Shown in pieces: positions 1-11,871 of a DNA stretch of 64,000 bases. Within the stretch, counting starts at the first letter, position 1. Every line of letters starts with the position of its first letter. The DNA is taken from the NCBI RefSeq assembly GCF_900188035.1, contig NZ_FZNN01000007.1, forward strand, positions 124,001 to 188,000, written 5' to 3'. The stretch comes from Puniceibacterium sediminis (GTDB lineage Bacteria > Pseudomonadota > Alphaproteobacteria > Rhodobacterales > Rhodobacteraceae). Made by a program: the position numbers and the translations under genes. Below the pieces are notes generated by a model. It worked only from the letters and a program-made list of their open reading frames with translations, ran no database searches and was not told where the DNA came from.

Positions 1-685
1 TAAACCCGGCGTCATCTTTGGTGTTGGCGGCATATTCCGACGCGGCGGCAGCTTCGAGCCGCAGGTCAAGTTCGCCTTTCACGACGCCTTCGAAATGCGC
101 GATCACGTCCATTGGCCGCAAACGGCGCGATCCGGGCGAGATCCATTCGATCAGGGTCGCAGCCAGCCAGAATGCATCGATATCCTTGCGAAAGGCCCGT
201 TCGATCCCCGGCCGCAGAACCTTGACCGCCACAACTTCGCCTGTGTCGATCAGTGTTGCCTTGTGAACCTGGGCGATCGATGCCGCCGCAACCGGATCGC
301 TGAAGGTGGCATAGAGGCTGTCCGCGGGGGCGCCCAATTCGTGCGCCACCATCTGCTTGGCTTCGGCCACCGGGAAGGGGGGCAATTTGTCCTGCAGCAC
401 GCGCAGTTGCACGGCCAGTTCGTTGCCTACCAGATCAGGCCGGGTGCTAAGCACCTGACCGAACTTGATATATGCGGGGCCAAGGGCCGACAGCGCGCGG
501 GTGGCGGGTGGCATGGCCGGGTCACCCTCATAGCCCAGCCACTTGAACGGCCAGCCCAGAACCCGGGCGGCAATACGCAGCGATCGCGGCGCGTCAAAGG
601 CATCCAGTACCACGCCCATGGCGCCGGTGCGTTCGAGCGTGGCGCCGGTGCGGATCAACCGCCAGATATTGTGGGGTCCGCGCAT
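1..685 (-). CDS. ubiB: UbiB-family atypical kinase/ATPase, 3' part cut by window edge
   Basis: The leftward frame opens at 685 and is still open at base 1 (228 codons visible). It shows the KFGQ motif of the ABC1/ADCK/UbiB family near residue 90 and the alanine-rich AAASIAQVHKA loop with the nucleotide-binding region after it, followed by VAVKVLRPG with the conserved lysine. UbiB proteins are membrane-associated atypical kinases or ATPases needed for ubiquinone biosynthesis. The ATG shares one base with the ubiE stop (TGATG), so the two are translationally coupled, matching the frequent ubiE-ubiB pairing. The catalytic C-terminal part lies outside the window. Confidence 0.93.
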   Translation of the reverse strand, partial: MRGPHNIWRLIRTGATLERTGAMGVVLDAFDAPRSLRIAARVLGWPFKWLGYEGDPAMPPATRALSALGPAYIKFGQVLSTRPDLVGNELAVQLRVLQDKLPPFPVAEAKQMVAHELGAPADSLYATFSDPVAAASIAQVHKATLIDTGEVVAVKVLRPGIERAFRKDIDAFWLAATLIEWISPGSRRLRPMDVIAHFEGVVKGELDLRLEAAAASEYAANTKDDAGF

Positions 686-1437
686 CAGATCTTCCAGCCC
701 GAGTGCAGGCAGGCAACGCCCAGCGTCAGGTTGCGGTATTTGGCCTGTTCAAACCCGGCGGCGCGAACCATGCCCAGAAACGTTTCCTGATCGGGGAACT
801 TGCGGATCGATTCCACAAGGTACTGATAGGAGTCGCGATCATTCGCAATCACCTGCCCCATCGCGGGAATCACGTTGAACGAATAGCGGTCATAGGCCCA
901 TTGCATCGCCGGATTGGGGATCTGCGAAAACTCCAGCACCATCAGGCGGCCACCGGGTTTGAGCACGCGATAGGCTTCGTTCAGGGCCTCTTGCGGGCGG
1001 GTCACGTTCCGGATGCCGAAAGAGATGGTGTAGACGTCAAAGGTATTGTCCTCGAACGGCAGGGCCATGGCGTCGCCGACGATCCATTCGAGGCTGTCGG
1101 CCATTGCCTCAGCCTCGGCGCGCTTGCGGCCTTCGATCAGCATCGGTTCGGTGAGGTCAAGCACGGTGGCATGGCCCGATCCGGCACGTTTGAGAAACCG
1201 GAACGAAATGTCGCCGGTGCCCCCCGCCACATCGAGAAGTTTCTGACCGGCGCGCGGAGCCAGCCAATCCATCATCGCGTCTTTCCAGACACGGTGGATG
1301 CCCATCGACATGGCGTCGTTCATCACATCGTATTTGGAAGCCACCGAACCGAAGACGCCGCGCACGCGGCCCGCCTTTTCAGTTTCGGGGATGTCGGTAA
1401 AGCCGAAATGCGTGGTTTTTGCGGTGTCGTCGGTCAT
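685..1437 (-). CDS. ubiE: Ubiquinone/menaquinone C-methyltransferase UbiE
   Basis: This 250-residue protein is a class I SAM-dependent methyltransferase that C-methylates the benzoquinol ring in ubiquinone synthesis. Visible signatures are the SAM-binding motif [11 protein letters not shown] (about residues 67-76), GDAMALPF, the UbiE block ISFGIRNV, and [16 protein letters not shown]. The frame extends 21 codons further upstream, but the start at 1437 (MTDDTAKT) fits family length and has AAGGA about 12 bases before it. It overlaps the start of ubiB and faces away from mutM across an 86-base divergent gap, so both promoters must lie in that gap. Confidence 0.96.
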   Translation of the reverse strand: MTDDTAKTTHFGFTDIPETEKAGRVRGVFGSVASKYDVMNDAMSMGIHRVWKDAMMDWLAPRAGQKLLDVAGGTGDISFRFLKRAGSGHATVLDLTEPMLIEGRKRAEAEAMADSLEWIVGDAMALPFEDNTFDVYTISFGIRNVTRPQEALNEAYRVLKPGGRLMVLEFSQIPNPAMQWAYDRYSFNVIPAMGQVIANDRDSYQYLVESIRKFPDQETFLGMVRAAGFEQAKYRNLTLGVACLHSGWKI

Positions 1438-1523
1438 GGCGTATTGTTGTCCTTGGTTCCGCCCTTTCTTATAGAGCGCGAGGTCGCCGTTACAATGCAC
1501 CCCATGCCACAGGACCCCGCAAG

Positions 1524-2375
1524 ATGCCCGAATTGCCCGAAGTCGAGACAGTCCGTCGCGGGCTGGCCCCCGTGATGGAGGGACAGGTCATCGTGCGTGC
1601 GGATGTGAACCGCCCTGATCTGCGCTGGCCATTTCCCGAGCGCATGGCCGAACGGTTGACCGGCGCGCGTGTGCTGGGGCTGCGGCGGCGGTCGAAATAC
1701 ATCCTTGCGGATCTGTCCACAGAGGCGACTTTGTTGGTTCATCTGGGAATGTCCGGACGGATGCTGATTTCGGGCGATCCGCTGGGGACGTTTGTCCATG
1801 AGCACCCCGCGGCGCAGAAACATGACCACGTTGTGTTTCATATGGGCAACGGTGCGCGCATCACCTTTAACGACCCCCGCCGGTTCGGCGCGATGGATCT
1901 GATGCCAACGGCGACGGCGGATCAGCACCCGCTGCTGGCCGCGTTGGGGCCGGAACCGTTAAGCAACGCGTTTCACGAGGCGCATCTGGTCGAAAGGCTC
2001 AAAGGGCGCAATACACCGGTGAAATCTGCGCTGCTGGATCAGAAGATCGTCGCGGGATTGGGCAATATCTATGTTTGCGAGGCGCTTTTTCGGGCGCGCA
2101 TCCACCCCGCACGCAAGGTTGGGAAAATATCGGCGGCCCGTGTGGCGGCCTTGGTGCCGATCATCCGGCAAGTGCTGACAGAGGCCATTGAGGCCGGTGG
2201 ATCGTCCCTGAAGGATTTCCGCCAAACCGATGGTGAACTTGGGTATTTTCAGCACAGCTTTGACGTCTATGGCCGAGAGGGCCTGCCCTGCCGAACCACT
2301 GACTGTGCCGACCAAGTTCGCCGGATCGTGCAGTCGGGACGATCGTCCTTCTATTGTCCAACCTGTCAAAGATAG
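1524..2375 (+). CDS. mutM: Formamidopyrimidine-DNA glycosylase (Fpg/MutM)
   Basis: This 283-residue bifunctional glycosylase/AP lyase removes 8-oxoguanine and formamidopyrimidines. The start at 1524 gives the diagnostic N-terminus MPELPEVET, in which Pro2 is the nucleophile and Glu3 the catalytic acid. RRRSKYI carries the conserved beta-strand lysine, and [15 protein letters not shown] marks the helix-two-turn-helix. The C-terminus holds the zinc finger, with PCRTTDC and YCPTC as its two Cys pairs. The frame runs 35 codons upstream of this start, but that extension would place residues before the catalytic proline and is rejected. Confidence 0.97.
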   Translation: MPELPEVETVRRGLAPVMEGQVIVRADVNRPDLRWPFPERMAERLTGARVLGLRRRSKYILADLSTEATLLVHLGMSGRMLISGDPLGTFVHEHPAAQKHDHVVFHMGNGARITFNDPRRFGAMDLMPTATADQHPLLAALGPEPLSNAFHEAHLVERLKGRNTPVKSALLDQKIVAGLGNIYVCEALFRARIHPARKVGKISAARVAALVPIIRQVLTEAIEAGGSSLKDFRQTDGELGYFQHSFDVYGREGLPCRTTDCADQVRRIVQSGRSSFYCPTCQR

Positions 2376-2440
2376 CTTGAACCGGCTGAATTTGATGCTA
2401 AGGCTTCGAATTCTGACAGAAACAACCGAAAGCATGTTTC

Positions 2441-3217
2441 ATGGCCTATGAGACGATCATCGTCGAAGTAGAAGACCACGTCGCCACCATCAAGCTCAAC
2501 CGCCCCGATGCTATGAACGCCCTCAACTCTCAGTTGTTGCGCGAACTGGCGAGCGCACTGGCGGAAGCTGATGGAAACGACAGGGTCCGCTGCATCATCC
2601 TGACCGGATCGGCCAAGGCCTTTGCCGCAGGGGCCGACATCAAGGAGATGTCGGAAAAGACCTTTGTAGAGATGTTCCTTTCGGACTTCTTTGGCCCTGA
2701 ATCCTTGGCCATCACGAAGACCCGCAAACCGATCATTGCAGCCGTAGCCGGTTATGCGCTGGGTGGCGGCTGTGAACTCGCCATGATGTGCGACTTTATC
2801 ATTGCAGCCGACACCGCCAAATTCGGTCAGCCCGAAATCAATCTGGGCGTTCTCGCCGGCATCGGCGGGACGCAACGCCTGACGCGCTTTGTCGGCAAAT
2901 CCAAATCCATGGACATGCATCTGACGGGCCGTTTCATGGATGCCGAAGAGGCCGAGCGGTCTGGTCTGGTGAGTCGTGTCGTGCCCGCAAAGAGCCTGAT
3001 GGAAGAGGCAACGGCCGCGGCGGAAAAGATCGCCGAGAAATCCATGCTGACTACAATGGCCGTAAAAGAGGCCGTGAACCGCGCCTACGAAACGACGATG
3101 TCAGAAGGCATCTTGTTCGAACGGCGCCTGTTCCACGCAATGTTTGCGACGGAAGATCAAAAAGAAGGCATGGCGGCCTTTCTTGAAAAACGCGCGACTC
3201 AGTTCCGAGATAAGTAA
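2441..3217 (+). CDS. Enoyl-CoA hydratase (crotonase family)
   Basis: This 258-residue crotonase-fold enzyme is predicted to hydrate trans-2-enoyl-CoA in fatty acid beta-oxidation or a related acyl-CoA pathway. Both catalytic glutamates of true hydratases can be seen, in [11 protein letters not shown] and GQPEINLG, and AGADIKEM forms part of the oxyanion hole. The sequence resembles the short mitochondrial type more than a FadB fusion. It lies 65 bases after mutM on the same strand and is followed by a good hairpin terminator at 3237-3269, so transcription ends before rpsT. Substrate chain length cannot be read from the sequence. Confidence 0.93.
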   Translation: MAYETIIVEVEDHVATIKLNRPDAMNALNSQLLRELASALAEADGNDRVRCIILTGSAKAFAAGADIKEMSEKTFVEMFLSDFFGPESLAITKTRKPIIAAVAGYALGGGCELAMMCDFIIAADTAKFGQPEINLGVLAGIGGTQRLTRFVGKSKSMDMHLTGRFMDAEEAERSGLVSRVVPAKSLMEEATAAAEKIAEKSMLTTMAVKEAVNRAYETTMSEGILFERRLFHAMFATEDQKEGMAAFLEKRATQFRDK

Positions 3218-3236
3218 GTCAATCTGACTTCCATCA

Positions 3237-3269
3237 CACCCTTGCCTGCGAATCGGGCAAGGGTGTTTT
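3237..3269 (+). terminator. Rho-independent terminator after the enoyl-CoA hydratase gene
   Basis: A perfect 10-bp stem (3237-3246 with 3256-3265, CACCCTTGCC/GGCAAGGGTG) with a 9-base loop is followed by TTTT. It lies 20 bases after the hydratase stop. Confidence 0.85.
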
Positions 3270-3446
3270 GCCTGCAACAGGCAAGCATTCTCCAAGTTTT
3301 GCCTTTGCATTTCAGCGGAACCTAGCTATAGGCCAGCGCTACATGCGCGTGATGCCCGCCCAGGCAAGAATCGATCCGGTCTTTGTGACTCCGGGGGCCT
3401 TGGGCATTTCGCCGACCTTTTTGGAACCAGAACCGGGAATCGAACC

Positions 3447-3710
3447 ATGGCAAATACGCCGCAGTCCAAGAAACGCGCCCGCCAGTCGGAAAAACGCTTT
3501 GTCGTCAACAAAGCCCGCCGCTCGCGCATCCGTACCTTCCTGCGTAAAGTCGAAGAAGCAATCGCTTCGGGTGACAAGGAAGCCGCAACAGCAGCTTTGC
3601 GCGCCGCCCAGCCCGAGCTGATGCGTGGTGTGACCAAAGGCGTGATCCACAAGAACACCGCTTCGCGCAAAGTTTCGCGTCTGGCATCGCGTGTTAAGTC
3701 GATCGCCTAA
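3447..3710 (+). CDS. rpsT: 30S ribosomal protein S20
   Basis: This 87-residue lysine/arginine-rich protein starts [17 protein letters not shown] and contains [19 protein letters not shown] and [20 protein letters not shown], the standard S20 pattern. S20 binds 16S rRNA early in 30S assembly. It is monocistronic here, bounded by terminators on both sides, and lies directly upstream of dnaA, a placement seen in other alphaproteobacteria. Confidence 0.98.
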   Translation: MANTPQSKKRARQSEKRFVVNKARRSRIRTFLRKVEEAIASGDKEAATAALRAAQPELMRGVTKGVIHKNTASRKVSRLASRVKSIA

Positions 3711-3736
3711 GCAATATCTACATACTGGGCTATCTT

Positions 3737-3767
3737 AAAAAGGCACCACAAAATGTGGTGCCTTTTT
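3737..3767 (+). terminator. Strong terminator after rpsT
   Basis: A 14-bp perfect stem (3737-3750 with 3754-3767) and a 3-base AAA loop: A5-GGCACCACA pairs with TGTGGTGCC-T5, and a further T-rich run follows. The A/T ends make it able to work in both directions. Confidence 0.92.
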
Positions 3768-4229
3768 CATTTTTTACGTGGTATACCAAAGACTTACGCC
3801 ACAAAAAAAGCATCAAATGAGATTCTTTTTCGTGAATCCCGAGTCAACCAAGAAGATCAGTTGCCGCCGTTTGAAGACAACTGATACTTTGACCCAGCGA
3901 GTCACTCGCGGGGGGACAAGGTAGCAGAATCGGCCCGAAATTATCGGGCCCATCTTCTGCGCTGCTGTGATCGGGCTGCCCCGATCGCGCAGAAGATGAA
4001 GGCGCTGCCTTCTGCCATGTCCAATTGTCGGCGCCGTATTTCGGTGTAGCTCCTCTGATATGGGACATCAGGGGGATGCATCTTTTGCGGAGCATGCTTG
4101 ACCACAGGATCGGCCTTGTACAGCTGCTGTACAGGCGGGATGGTTCTGTGCCCCGAATAAAGTGGCCGCTGCGTGGCTGAGCACTCTGCGCATATCGAAA
4201 GCTGCTGATTGGGAATGGAACGGGGACAG
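3768..4229. other. Non-coding dnaA upstream region with strong dyads
   Basis: About 460 bases lie between the rpsT terminator and dnaA with no credible gene. They contain a 7-bp hairpin at 3932-3950 (GGCCCGA/TCGGGCC), directly followed by a long bulged hairpin at 3951-3998 (12-bp outer stem CATCTTCTGCGC/GCGCAGAAGATG and 7-bp inner stem GATCGGG/CCCGATC), and a 7-3-7 palindrome at 4117-4133. No convincing cluster of consensus DnaA boxes (TTATCCACA) was seen, so I do not call an origin here. Confidence 0.6.
4117..4133. promoter_or_regulatory. 17-bp palindrome upstream of dnaA, candidate operator
   Basis: TGTACAG-CTG-CTGTACA is a perfect 7-bp inverted repeat with a 3-base centre, about 97 bases before the dnaA start. 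Its size and symmetry suit a dimeric regulator, but I do not recognise the binding protein. Confidence 0.45.
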
Positions 4230-5576
4230 ATGACACAGGAACAATGGGGCGCACTGCAGGATAGGCTCTGCAAGACGATAGGCGAAAACAACTACAAGAC
4301 CTGGATCAAACCACTGTCATACGATGGCACCACCGATGGCGTGGCCGTGTTTGAAGTACCGACAAACTTCATGGGCACCTACGTATCCCAGAACTATGGT
4401 GACATGCTGCTTTCGCAACTGACCTCGGTTGCGAACAATGTCCGCCGGATCCAGTTCAAGGTCGCTGGTGTGGACCGTCCGCGCACCCCGACCCCGGCCA
4501 AGCCGAAAGCGGCAGCCCCAGGAACATCTGACCTATTGCCAAGCGCCCCGCTTGAATCCCGTTTCACATTCGACACTTTCGTGGTCGGCAAGCCGAACGA
4601 ACTGGCCCATGCCGCCGCCCGCCGCGTCGCCGAAGGCGGTCCCGTCTCCTTTAACCCACTGTTCCTTTATGGCGGTGTCGGTCTGGGCAAGACGCACCTG
4701 ATGCACGCCATTTCGTGGGAGCTGCGCAGCCGCAATCCCGAACTGAACGTGCTCTATCTGTCCGCCGAACAGTTCATGTATCGGTTCGTGCAGGCCCTGC
4801 GCGAACGCCGTATGATGGATTTCAAAGAGCTGTTCCGCTCGGTCGACGTGCTGATGGTCGATGATGTCCAGTTCATTGCCGGCAAGGACAGCACGCAGGA
4901 AGAATTCTTTCACACCTTCAACGCGCTGGTCGATCAGAACAAACAGATCATCATTTCGGGTGACCGCGCCCCGGACGAGATCAAGGACCTTGAAAACCGC
5001 ATCCGGTCGCGCCTGCAGTCGGGTCTTGTCGTCGACCTGCACCCCACCGATTACGAACTTCGCCTTGGCATCATGCAAACCAAGGTCGAGGCGCAAAAGG
5101 CGCTTTATCCCGATCTTGAAATCGACAATGGCGTACTGGAGTTCCTTGCGCACCGGATTTCGACCAACGTGCGCGTGCTCGAAGGTGCGCTGACCCGTCT
5201 GTTCGCCTTTGCCTCGCTGGTGGGCAAGCGGATCACCATGGATCTGACGCAGGATTGTCTGGCTGATGTGCTGCGCGCGTCGGAACGCAAGATCAGCATT
5301 GAGGAAATCCAGCGCAAGGTGGCCGAGCATTACAACATCCGCCTGTCGGATATGATCGGACCCAAGCGGGTGCGCAACTATGCCCGTCCACGGCAAGTTG
5401 CCATGTATTTGTGCAAACAGATGACCAGCCGTTCGTTGCCGGAAATTGGTCGCCGTTTTGGCGGTCGCGACCACACCACGGTCATGCATGGGGTCAAACG
5501 TATCGAAGAACTCAAAATTCAGGACGGCCAGATCGCGGAGGATCTTGAACTGCTGCGCCGGGCGCTCGAAGCCTGA
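4230..5576 (+). CDS. dnaA: Chromosomal replication initiator DnaA
   Basis: This 448-residue AAA+ initiator binds DnaA boxes and melts the origin. Domain I (about residues 1-80) and a proline/alanine linker (84-110) precede the AAA+ core. The core has Walker A GGVGLGKTH (148-156), Walker B VLMVDDVQF (207-215) and the arginine-rich NRIRSRLQSGL segment. Domain IV ends with the DnaA signature GRDHTTVMHGVKRI (412-425), which contacts the box. The start at 4230 (MTQEQWG) is preferred over in-frame TTG 4209 and ATG 4215 because GGAACGGGGA lies just before it and it fits family N-termini. Confidence 0.98.
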   Translation: MTQEQWGALQDRLCKTIGENNYKTWIKPLSYDGTTDGVAVFEVPTNFMGTYVSQNYGDMLLSQLTSVANNVRRIQFKVAGVDRPRTPTPAKPKAAAPGTSDLLPSAPLESRFTFDTFVVGKPNELAHAAARRVAEGGPVSFNPLFLYGGVGLGKTHLMHAISWELRSRNPELNVLYLSAEQFMYRFVQALRERRMMDFKELFRSVDVLMVDDVQFIAGKDSTQEEFFHTFNALVDQNKQIIISGDRAPDEIKDLENRIRSRLQSGLVVDLHPTDYELRLGIMQTKVEAQKALYPDLEIDNGVLEFLAHRISTNVRVLEGALTRLFAFASLVGKRITMDLTQDCLADVLRASERKISIEEIQRKVAEHYNIRLSDMIGPKRVRNYARPRQVAMYLCKQMTSRSLPEIGRRFGGRDHTTVMHGVKRIEELKIQDGQIAEDLELLRRALEA

Positions 5577-5737
5577 TTTCTGAGACTGTGGGACAACAGT
5601 TGCACGCAGGTCGCCCCCGGGCGGCCCGCTGCCCTTGACGCCCCCGCAAATCCATCGGACAAAACAAATAAAAATGGTTGGAGCAGCGTGCGCCCGGGTC
5701 TACGGTGCACCTCCGGCCAGACGGAGAGGGCGAAGTC

Positions 5738-6856
5738 ATGAAGTTCAGTATGGAGCGCGGCACCTTGCTTAAGGCGGTGTCTCAGGCACAGTCAGTTGTC
5801 GAACGTCGCAATACGATCCCGATCCTGGCCAACGTTCTGATCGAGGCCGACGGCGCCTCGGTTCAGTTCCGCGCCACGGATCTGGACATCGAGGTGTTGG
5901 ACAAGGCGACCGCGATGGTGGAACGCCCGGGTGCCACGACAGTATCCGCAGTCACCCTGCACGAAATCGTCCGCAAACTACCCGACGGTGCGCTGGTGAC
6001 GCTGACCGAAGAAGCTGCCACTGGCAGGCTGACGGTCGAAGCGGGTCGATCCAACTTCTCGCTTGCCACGCTGCCCAAGGAAGACTTTCCTGTCATGGCG
6101 TCGTCGGAATATTCGGCCAACTTCACAGCGCCTGCAAAGGTACTGCGGCGGCTGTTCGACAAATCCAAATTCGCGATTTCAACTGAAGAAACCCGTTATT
6201 ACCTGAACGGTGTCTACATGCACACCGCCGATGGTGATGGCGGGCGCAAGCTGCGCTGTGTCGCAACCGACGGTCACCGTCTGGCCCGTATCGACGCCGA
6301 TCTGCCTGCCGGAGCCGAGGACATGCCCGGCGTGATCGTGCCCCGCAAGACCGTGGGCGAGCTGCGCAAGCTGTTGGAGGATGACGATATGGACATCGCC
6401 GTTTCGGTTTCCGAAACGAAGATCCGTTTCGCCACGCCCGACATTACCCTGACATCCAAGGTCATTGACGGCACCTTTCCCGACTACACACGTGTCATTC
6501 CGCAGGGCAACACCCGTCGGCTTGAGGTTGACGCGGCAGAGTTTGCCAAGGCCGTCGACCGTGTTGCAACGGTGTCGTCGGAGCGGTCGCGCGCAGTCAA
6601 GCTATCGCTGGACGAAGATCGCCTCATCCTGTCGGTCAACGCCCCGGATTCTGGTGCCGCCGAAGAAGAACTGGCCGTCGCCTACAGCGACGAAAGGCTC
6701 GAAATCGGGTTCAATGCCAAGTATTTGCTGGAAATCGCCAGCCAGGTGGATCGCGAAAACGCGGTGTTCATGTTCAATTCTTCGGGCGATCCGACACTGA
6801 TGCGCGAAGGCAATGACATGTCCGCCGTCTATGTGGTCATGCCGATGCGGGTATAA
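5738..6856 (+). CDS. dnaN: DNA polymerase III sliding clamp (beta subunit)
   Basis: This 372-residue protein forms the ring-shaped dimeric clamp that tethers DNA polymerase III. It starts MKFSMERGTLLKAVSQAQ, the family N-terminus, continues with RNTIPILANVL, and ends with YVVMPMRV, the MPMR-type C-terminus of beta clamps. GGAGAGGG lies about 10 bases before the ATG; the 20-codon upstream extension has no such site. It sits 161 bases after dnaA and upstream of recF, the ancestral bacterial arrangement. Confidence 0.98.
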   Translation: MKFSMERGTLLKAVSQAQSVVERRNTIPILANVLIEADGASVQFRATDLDIEVLDKATAMVERPGATTVSAVTLHEIVRKLPDGALVTLTEEAATGRLTVEAGRSNFSLATLPKEDFPVMASSEYSANFTAPAKVLRRLFDKSKFAISTEETRYYLNGVYMHTADGDGGRKLRCVATDGHRLARIDADLPAGAEDMPGVIVPRKTVGELRKLLEDDDMDIAVSVSETKIRFATPDITLTSKVIDGTFPDYTRVIPQGNTRRLEVDAAEFAKAVDRVATVSSERSRAVKLSLDEDRLILSVNAPDSGAAEEELAVAYSDERLEIGFNAKYLLEIASQVDRENAVFMFNSSGDPTLMREGNDMSAVYVVMPMRV

Positions 6857-6921
6857 CGCCGCGGGAACCTGCCACTTGCACTGGCCCGTTTCTGGTATGC
6901 GTAAACGGGTAAGGGCCTGAC

Positions 6922-8022
6922 GTGCCTCTGTCGCTTGATACTTTGACGCTCTCGCACTTTCGTTCGCACAAACGCGCGGAGGTTACGGTTGATGCGCGTC
7001 CCGTCGCGATTTACGGGCCAAATGGTGCGGGCAAGACCAACCTGCTCGAAGCCGTTTCGTTGTTTTCACCGGGACGCGGCATGCGCCGGGCCTCGGCTCA
7101 GGAAATGACCCGCCGACCCGAGGCGCTCGGCTGGAAGGTGTCGGGCCTGATAGATGGGCCGCAGGGTCGGCACGAGGTCAGTTTTCTGTCGGAAGCGGGC
7201 AACCCCCGGCAAGTCAGGATCGACGACAAACCAGCGCCGCAGTCAGCGCTTGGACGGATCGCCCGGGTTCTGTGGCTGGTGCCGTCCATGGACCGGCTGT
7301 GGACCGAAGGCGCAGAAGGACGGCGGCGGTTTCTGGATCGCATGACGCTCAGCTTTTTTCCCGAACATGCCGATCTGTCGCTGGATTATGAAAAGGCGAT
7401 GCGCGAACGCAACCGGCTGCTCAAGGATCAGACCCGCGATGCCCACTGGTACGCTGCGCTGGAACGGCAGATGGCACAAAGCGGTGCTGCGATCCATGCC
7501 AACCGGCAGGCTGCCCTGCAACGGCTGACGGCCGCGCAGGACGGTGCCGAAACCGCCTTTCCCACCGCCACCCTGACACTGACCCAGACCGAAGGTGAGA
7601 TGCCCGCCACCGAAGAAGACTTGCGTACCGCCCTTGCCGACACGCGGCCGCGTGACCTGATGGCCGGGCGCACGCTTATCGGGCCGCACCGGGCCGACCT
7701 GCTGGGCGTCTTTGCCGCCAAGGATGTGCCAGCCTCGGATTGCTCGACGGGCGAGCAGAAGGCGCTTCTGATTTCGCTCATTCTGGCCAATGCACGGGCG
7801 CTGGCCCCGGAATTTGGCGCGCCGCCGCTTTTGTTGCTGGATGAGGTCGCAGCGCACCTTGATCAAACCCGCCGGGCCGCGCTTTATGACGAAATCTGCG
7901 CCCTTGGCGCGCAGGCCTGGATGACCGGCACGGAACCGGCCCTGTTCGAGGCCTTGGGTAACAGGGCGCAATATCTGGAAGTGACCGAAACGGACGGCGT
8001 TTCGGTGGTGAGGCAAGCATGA
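6922..8022 (+). CDS. recF: DNA replication and repair protein RecF
   Basis: This 366-residue SMC-like ABC ATPase helps load RecA at gapped DNA. It begins with GTG at 6922. Walker A GPNGAGKTN is at 32-40, the ABC signature DCSTGEQKAL at about 273-282 and Walker B LLLLDEVAAHLD at about 303-314, in the usual RecF order. The stop overlaps the next start (ATGA at 8019-8022), so the LysE-type gene is translationally coupled to it. Confidence 0.96.
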   Translation: MPLSLDTLTLSHFRSHKRAEVTVDARPVAIYGPNGAGKTNLLEAVSLFSPGRGMRRASAQEMTRRPEALGWKVSGLIDGPQGRHEVSFLSEAGNPRQVRIDDKPAPQSALGRIARVLWLVPSMDRLWTEGAEGRRRFLDRMTLSFFPEHADLSLDYEKAMRERNRLLKDQTRDAHWYAALERQMAQSGAAIHANRQAALQRLTAAQDGAETAFPTATLTLTQTEGEMPATEEDLRTALADTRPRDLMAGRTLIGPHRADLLGVFAAKDVPASDCSTGEQKALLISLILANARALAPEFGAPPLLLLDEVAAHLDQTRRAALYDEICALGAQAWMTGTEPALFEALGNRAQYLEVTETDGVSVVRQA

Positions 8023-8639
8023 CGATAACTTTCGCGGATATGACTCTGTATGCGGGCGCGCTTTTGATCCTGTTCCTGACACCGGGGCCGGTTTGGGTCG
8101 CGCTTACCGCGCGGGCGCTGTCCGGCGGGTTCCACGCGGCATGGCCGCTCGCCCTCGGGGTGGTGGTCGGTGACATCCTGTGGCCCTTCCTTGCCATTCT
8201 TGGTGTGACCTGGATCGTCAGCGTCTTTGCCGGTTTCATGACGCTTCTGCGCTGGGTCGCCTCTGGCACCTTTCTGGTCATGGGCCTGCTTCTGATCCGG
8301 CACGCGGATGCGAAACTGACATCGGATTCACGGCTGACCCGGCCCGGTATGCTGGCCGGATTTCTGGCCGGGCTGGCCGTCATCCTTGGCAATCCCAAGG
8401 CGATCCTCTTCTACATGGGGGTGCTGCCGGGGTTCTTTGACCTCACCCAGTTGCGCTGGCCCGATATGCTGGCCATCGCGGCAATCTCGGCTGTGGTGCC
8501 GCTGATCGGTAATCTTGTGCTCGCGCTTTCGATTGACCGGGCCAAACGGCTGCTGTCTTCGCCCCGGGCATTACGGCGCACGAATGTCACCGCCGGGGTT
8601 CTTCTGATTGGCGTGGGGCTGGTCATTCCCTTCGTCTGA
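8019..8639 (+). CDS. LysE/RhtB-family amino acid exporter
   Basis: This 206-residue integral membrane protein has about six hydrophobic segments. The N-terminal LFLTPGPVWVALTARAL carries the family PGP motif, and LAVILGNPKAILFYMGVLPGFF is the second conserved block. LysE/RhtB proteins export amino acids such as lysine, threonine or homoserine lactone by proton exchange; the substrate here cannot be told. It overlaps recF by four bases and is probably its passenger rather than a replication gene. Confidence 0.9.
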   Translation: MTITFADMTLYAGALLILFLTPGPVWVALTARALSGGFHAAWPLALGVVVGDILWPFLAILGVTWIVSVFAGFMTLLRWVASGTFLVMGLLLIRHADAKLTSDSRLTRPGMLAGFLAGLAVILGNPKAILFYMGVLPGFFDLTQLRWPDMLAIAAISAVVPLIGNLVLALSIDRAKRLLSSPRALRRTNVTAGVLLIGVGLVIPFV

Positions 8640-8657
8640 TACAGGTTTGCCGCCTAG

Positions 8658-11174
<2,517 letters not shown>

Positions 11175-11521
11175 GCGGTTGTAGGGAAGCGCATATTTTT
11201 TCGCGGCGCGCATGAAGTTGTGCGTCGCGACGCGAATAAAAAACTTCAAAATCATTTTTATTCAGCAGCGTATTCGGGATCTCCCTGCAACCCGTTACTT
11301 ATGATCCTATGTGTCGCCATTGTCGGCATGGATATACCAAGGTGGGTTTGTAATGGACCACGAGGGGCGGCGGCCCTGTCATCAATGCTCTGCGGGATAC
11401 AAATGAAGGCTGTCACTTTCGACCTGAGCACGATGGCGGTCTGCAACCCTTCATTGTCCTGTTCAGGATGTGATCGCTCCGGGGCTTTCCGTTGGGTCGG
11501 GGAACGGTTAGGTTTGTGCGC
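11175..11521. other. Non-coding gap between gyrB and the redox operon
   Basis: About 350 bases without a credible gene. An imperfect dyad (11200-11210 with 11226-11236, one mismatch) lies 25 bases after gyrB, preceded by T6 and followed by TA6; it may end gyrB transcription, but it lacks a T-run 3' of the stem. The rest should hold the promoter of the next operon; no operator was recognised. Confidence 0.4.
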
Positions 11522-11830
11522 ATGAAGTTGTTACCTCGGCTTTCCCTTGCGCTGTTCCTTATTGCGCTATCCTTTGCCCTGCTCGGCCCTATGGCCGAGG
11601 CGGCGCCGTCTTGTGACGGGGCGATGTGTCACGGCTGTGCGCATGACGACCCGTGCCCGGACGATATGGCAAAGGAATGCGGGCTTTGCTTTGGGCTGGT
11701 AACTCTGCCGCGGGCCGAAATGGTCTTTGACAGCGCCTTTGCAGAGTCATCTGCCCTTGCCCCCCTGCGCAACGGTCGTCGAAACGAAGATGCCCCGACG
11801 GGGCAGGATCCGCCTCCGCCGCGAGGATGA
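11522..11830 (+). CDS. Small secreted cysteine-rich protein, possibly metal-binding
   Basis: This 102-residue protein begins with a clear Sec signal peptide (MKLLPRLSLALFLIALSFAL, cleavage near AEA-AP). The mature part is rich in cysteine and acidic residues: CDGAMCHGCAHDDPCPDD, then KECGLCFG, seven Cys in about 30 residues. It ends in a disordered Pro/Arg/Gly tail. I do not recognise the family. The Cys/His spacing and its place as first gene before two c-type cytochromes and a multicopper oxidase suggest a periplasmic copper or redox role; this is inference. The start at 11522 is chosen because it opens the signal peptide. Confidence 0.65.
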   Translation: MKLLPRLSLALFLIALSFALLGPMAEAAPSCDGAMCHGCAHDDPCPDDMAKECGLCFGLVTLPRAEMVFDSAFAESSALAPLRNGRRNEDAPTGQDPPPPRG

Positions 11831-11871
11831 TGCTTTCAGCTGCATCATTCCACGCACCAACGGAGACTTTC

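Noticed and set aside
3768-4229. Chromosomal replication origin
   Set aside because: The gene context allows it, but no cluster of consensus DnaA boxes or clear AT-rich unwinding element was seen; only strand-skew data over the genome could decide.
11480-11521. A MerR/CueR-like operator before the Cys-rich gene
   Set aside because: TTTCC and GGGAA arms are present, but spacing and sequence do not match the CueR consensus and no -35/-10 pair brackets them.
11220-11525. A 101-codon frame between gyrB and the redox operon
   Set aside because: No ribosome site, no family resemblance, and it overlaps the start of the better-supported secreted protein.
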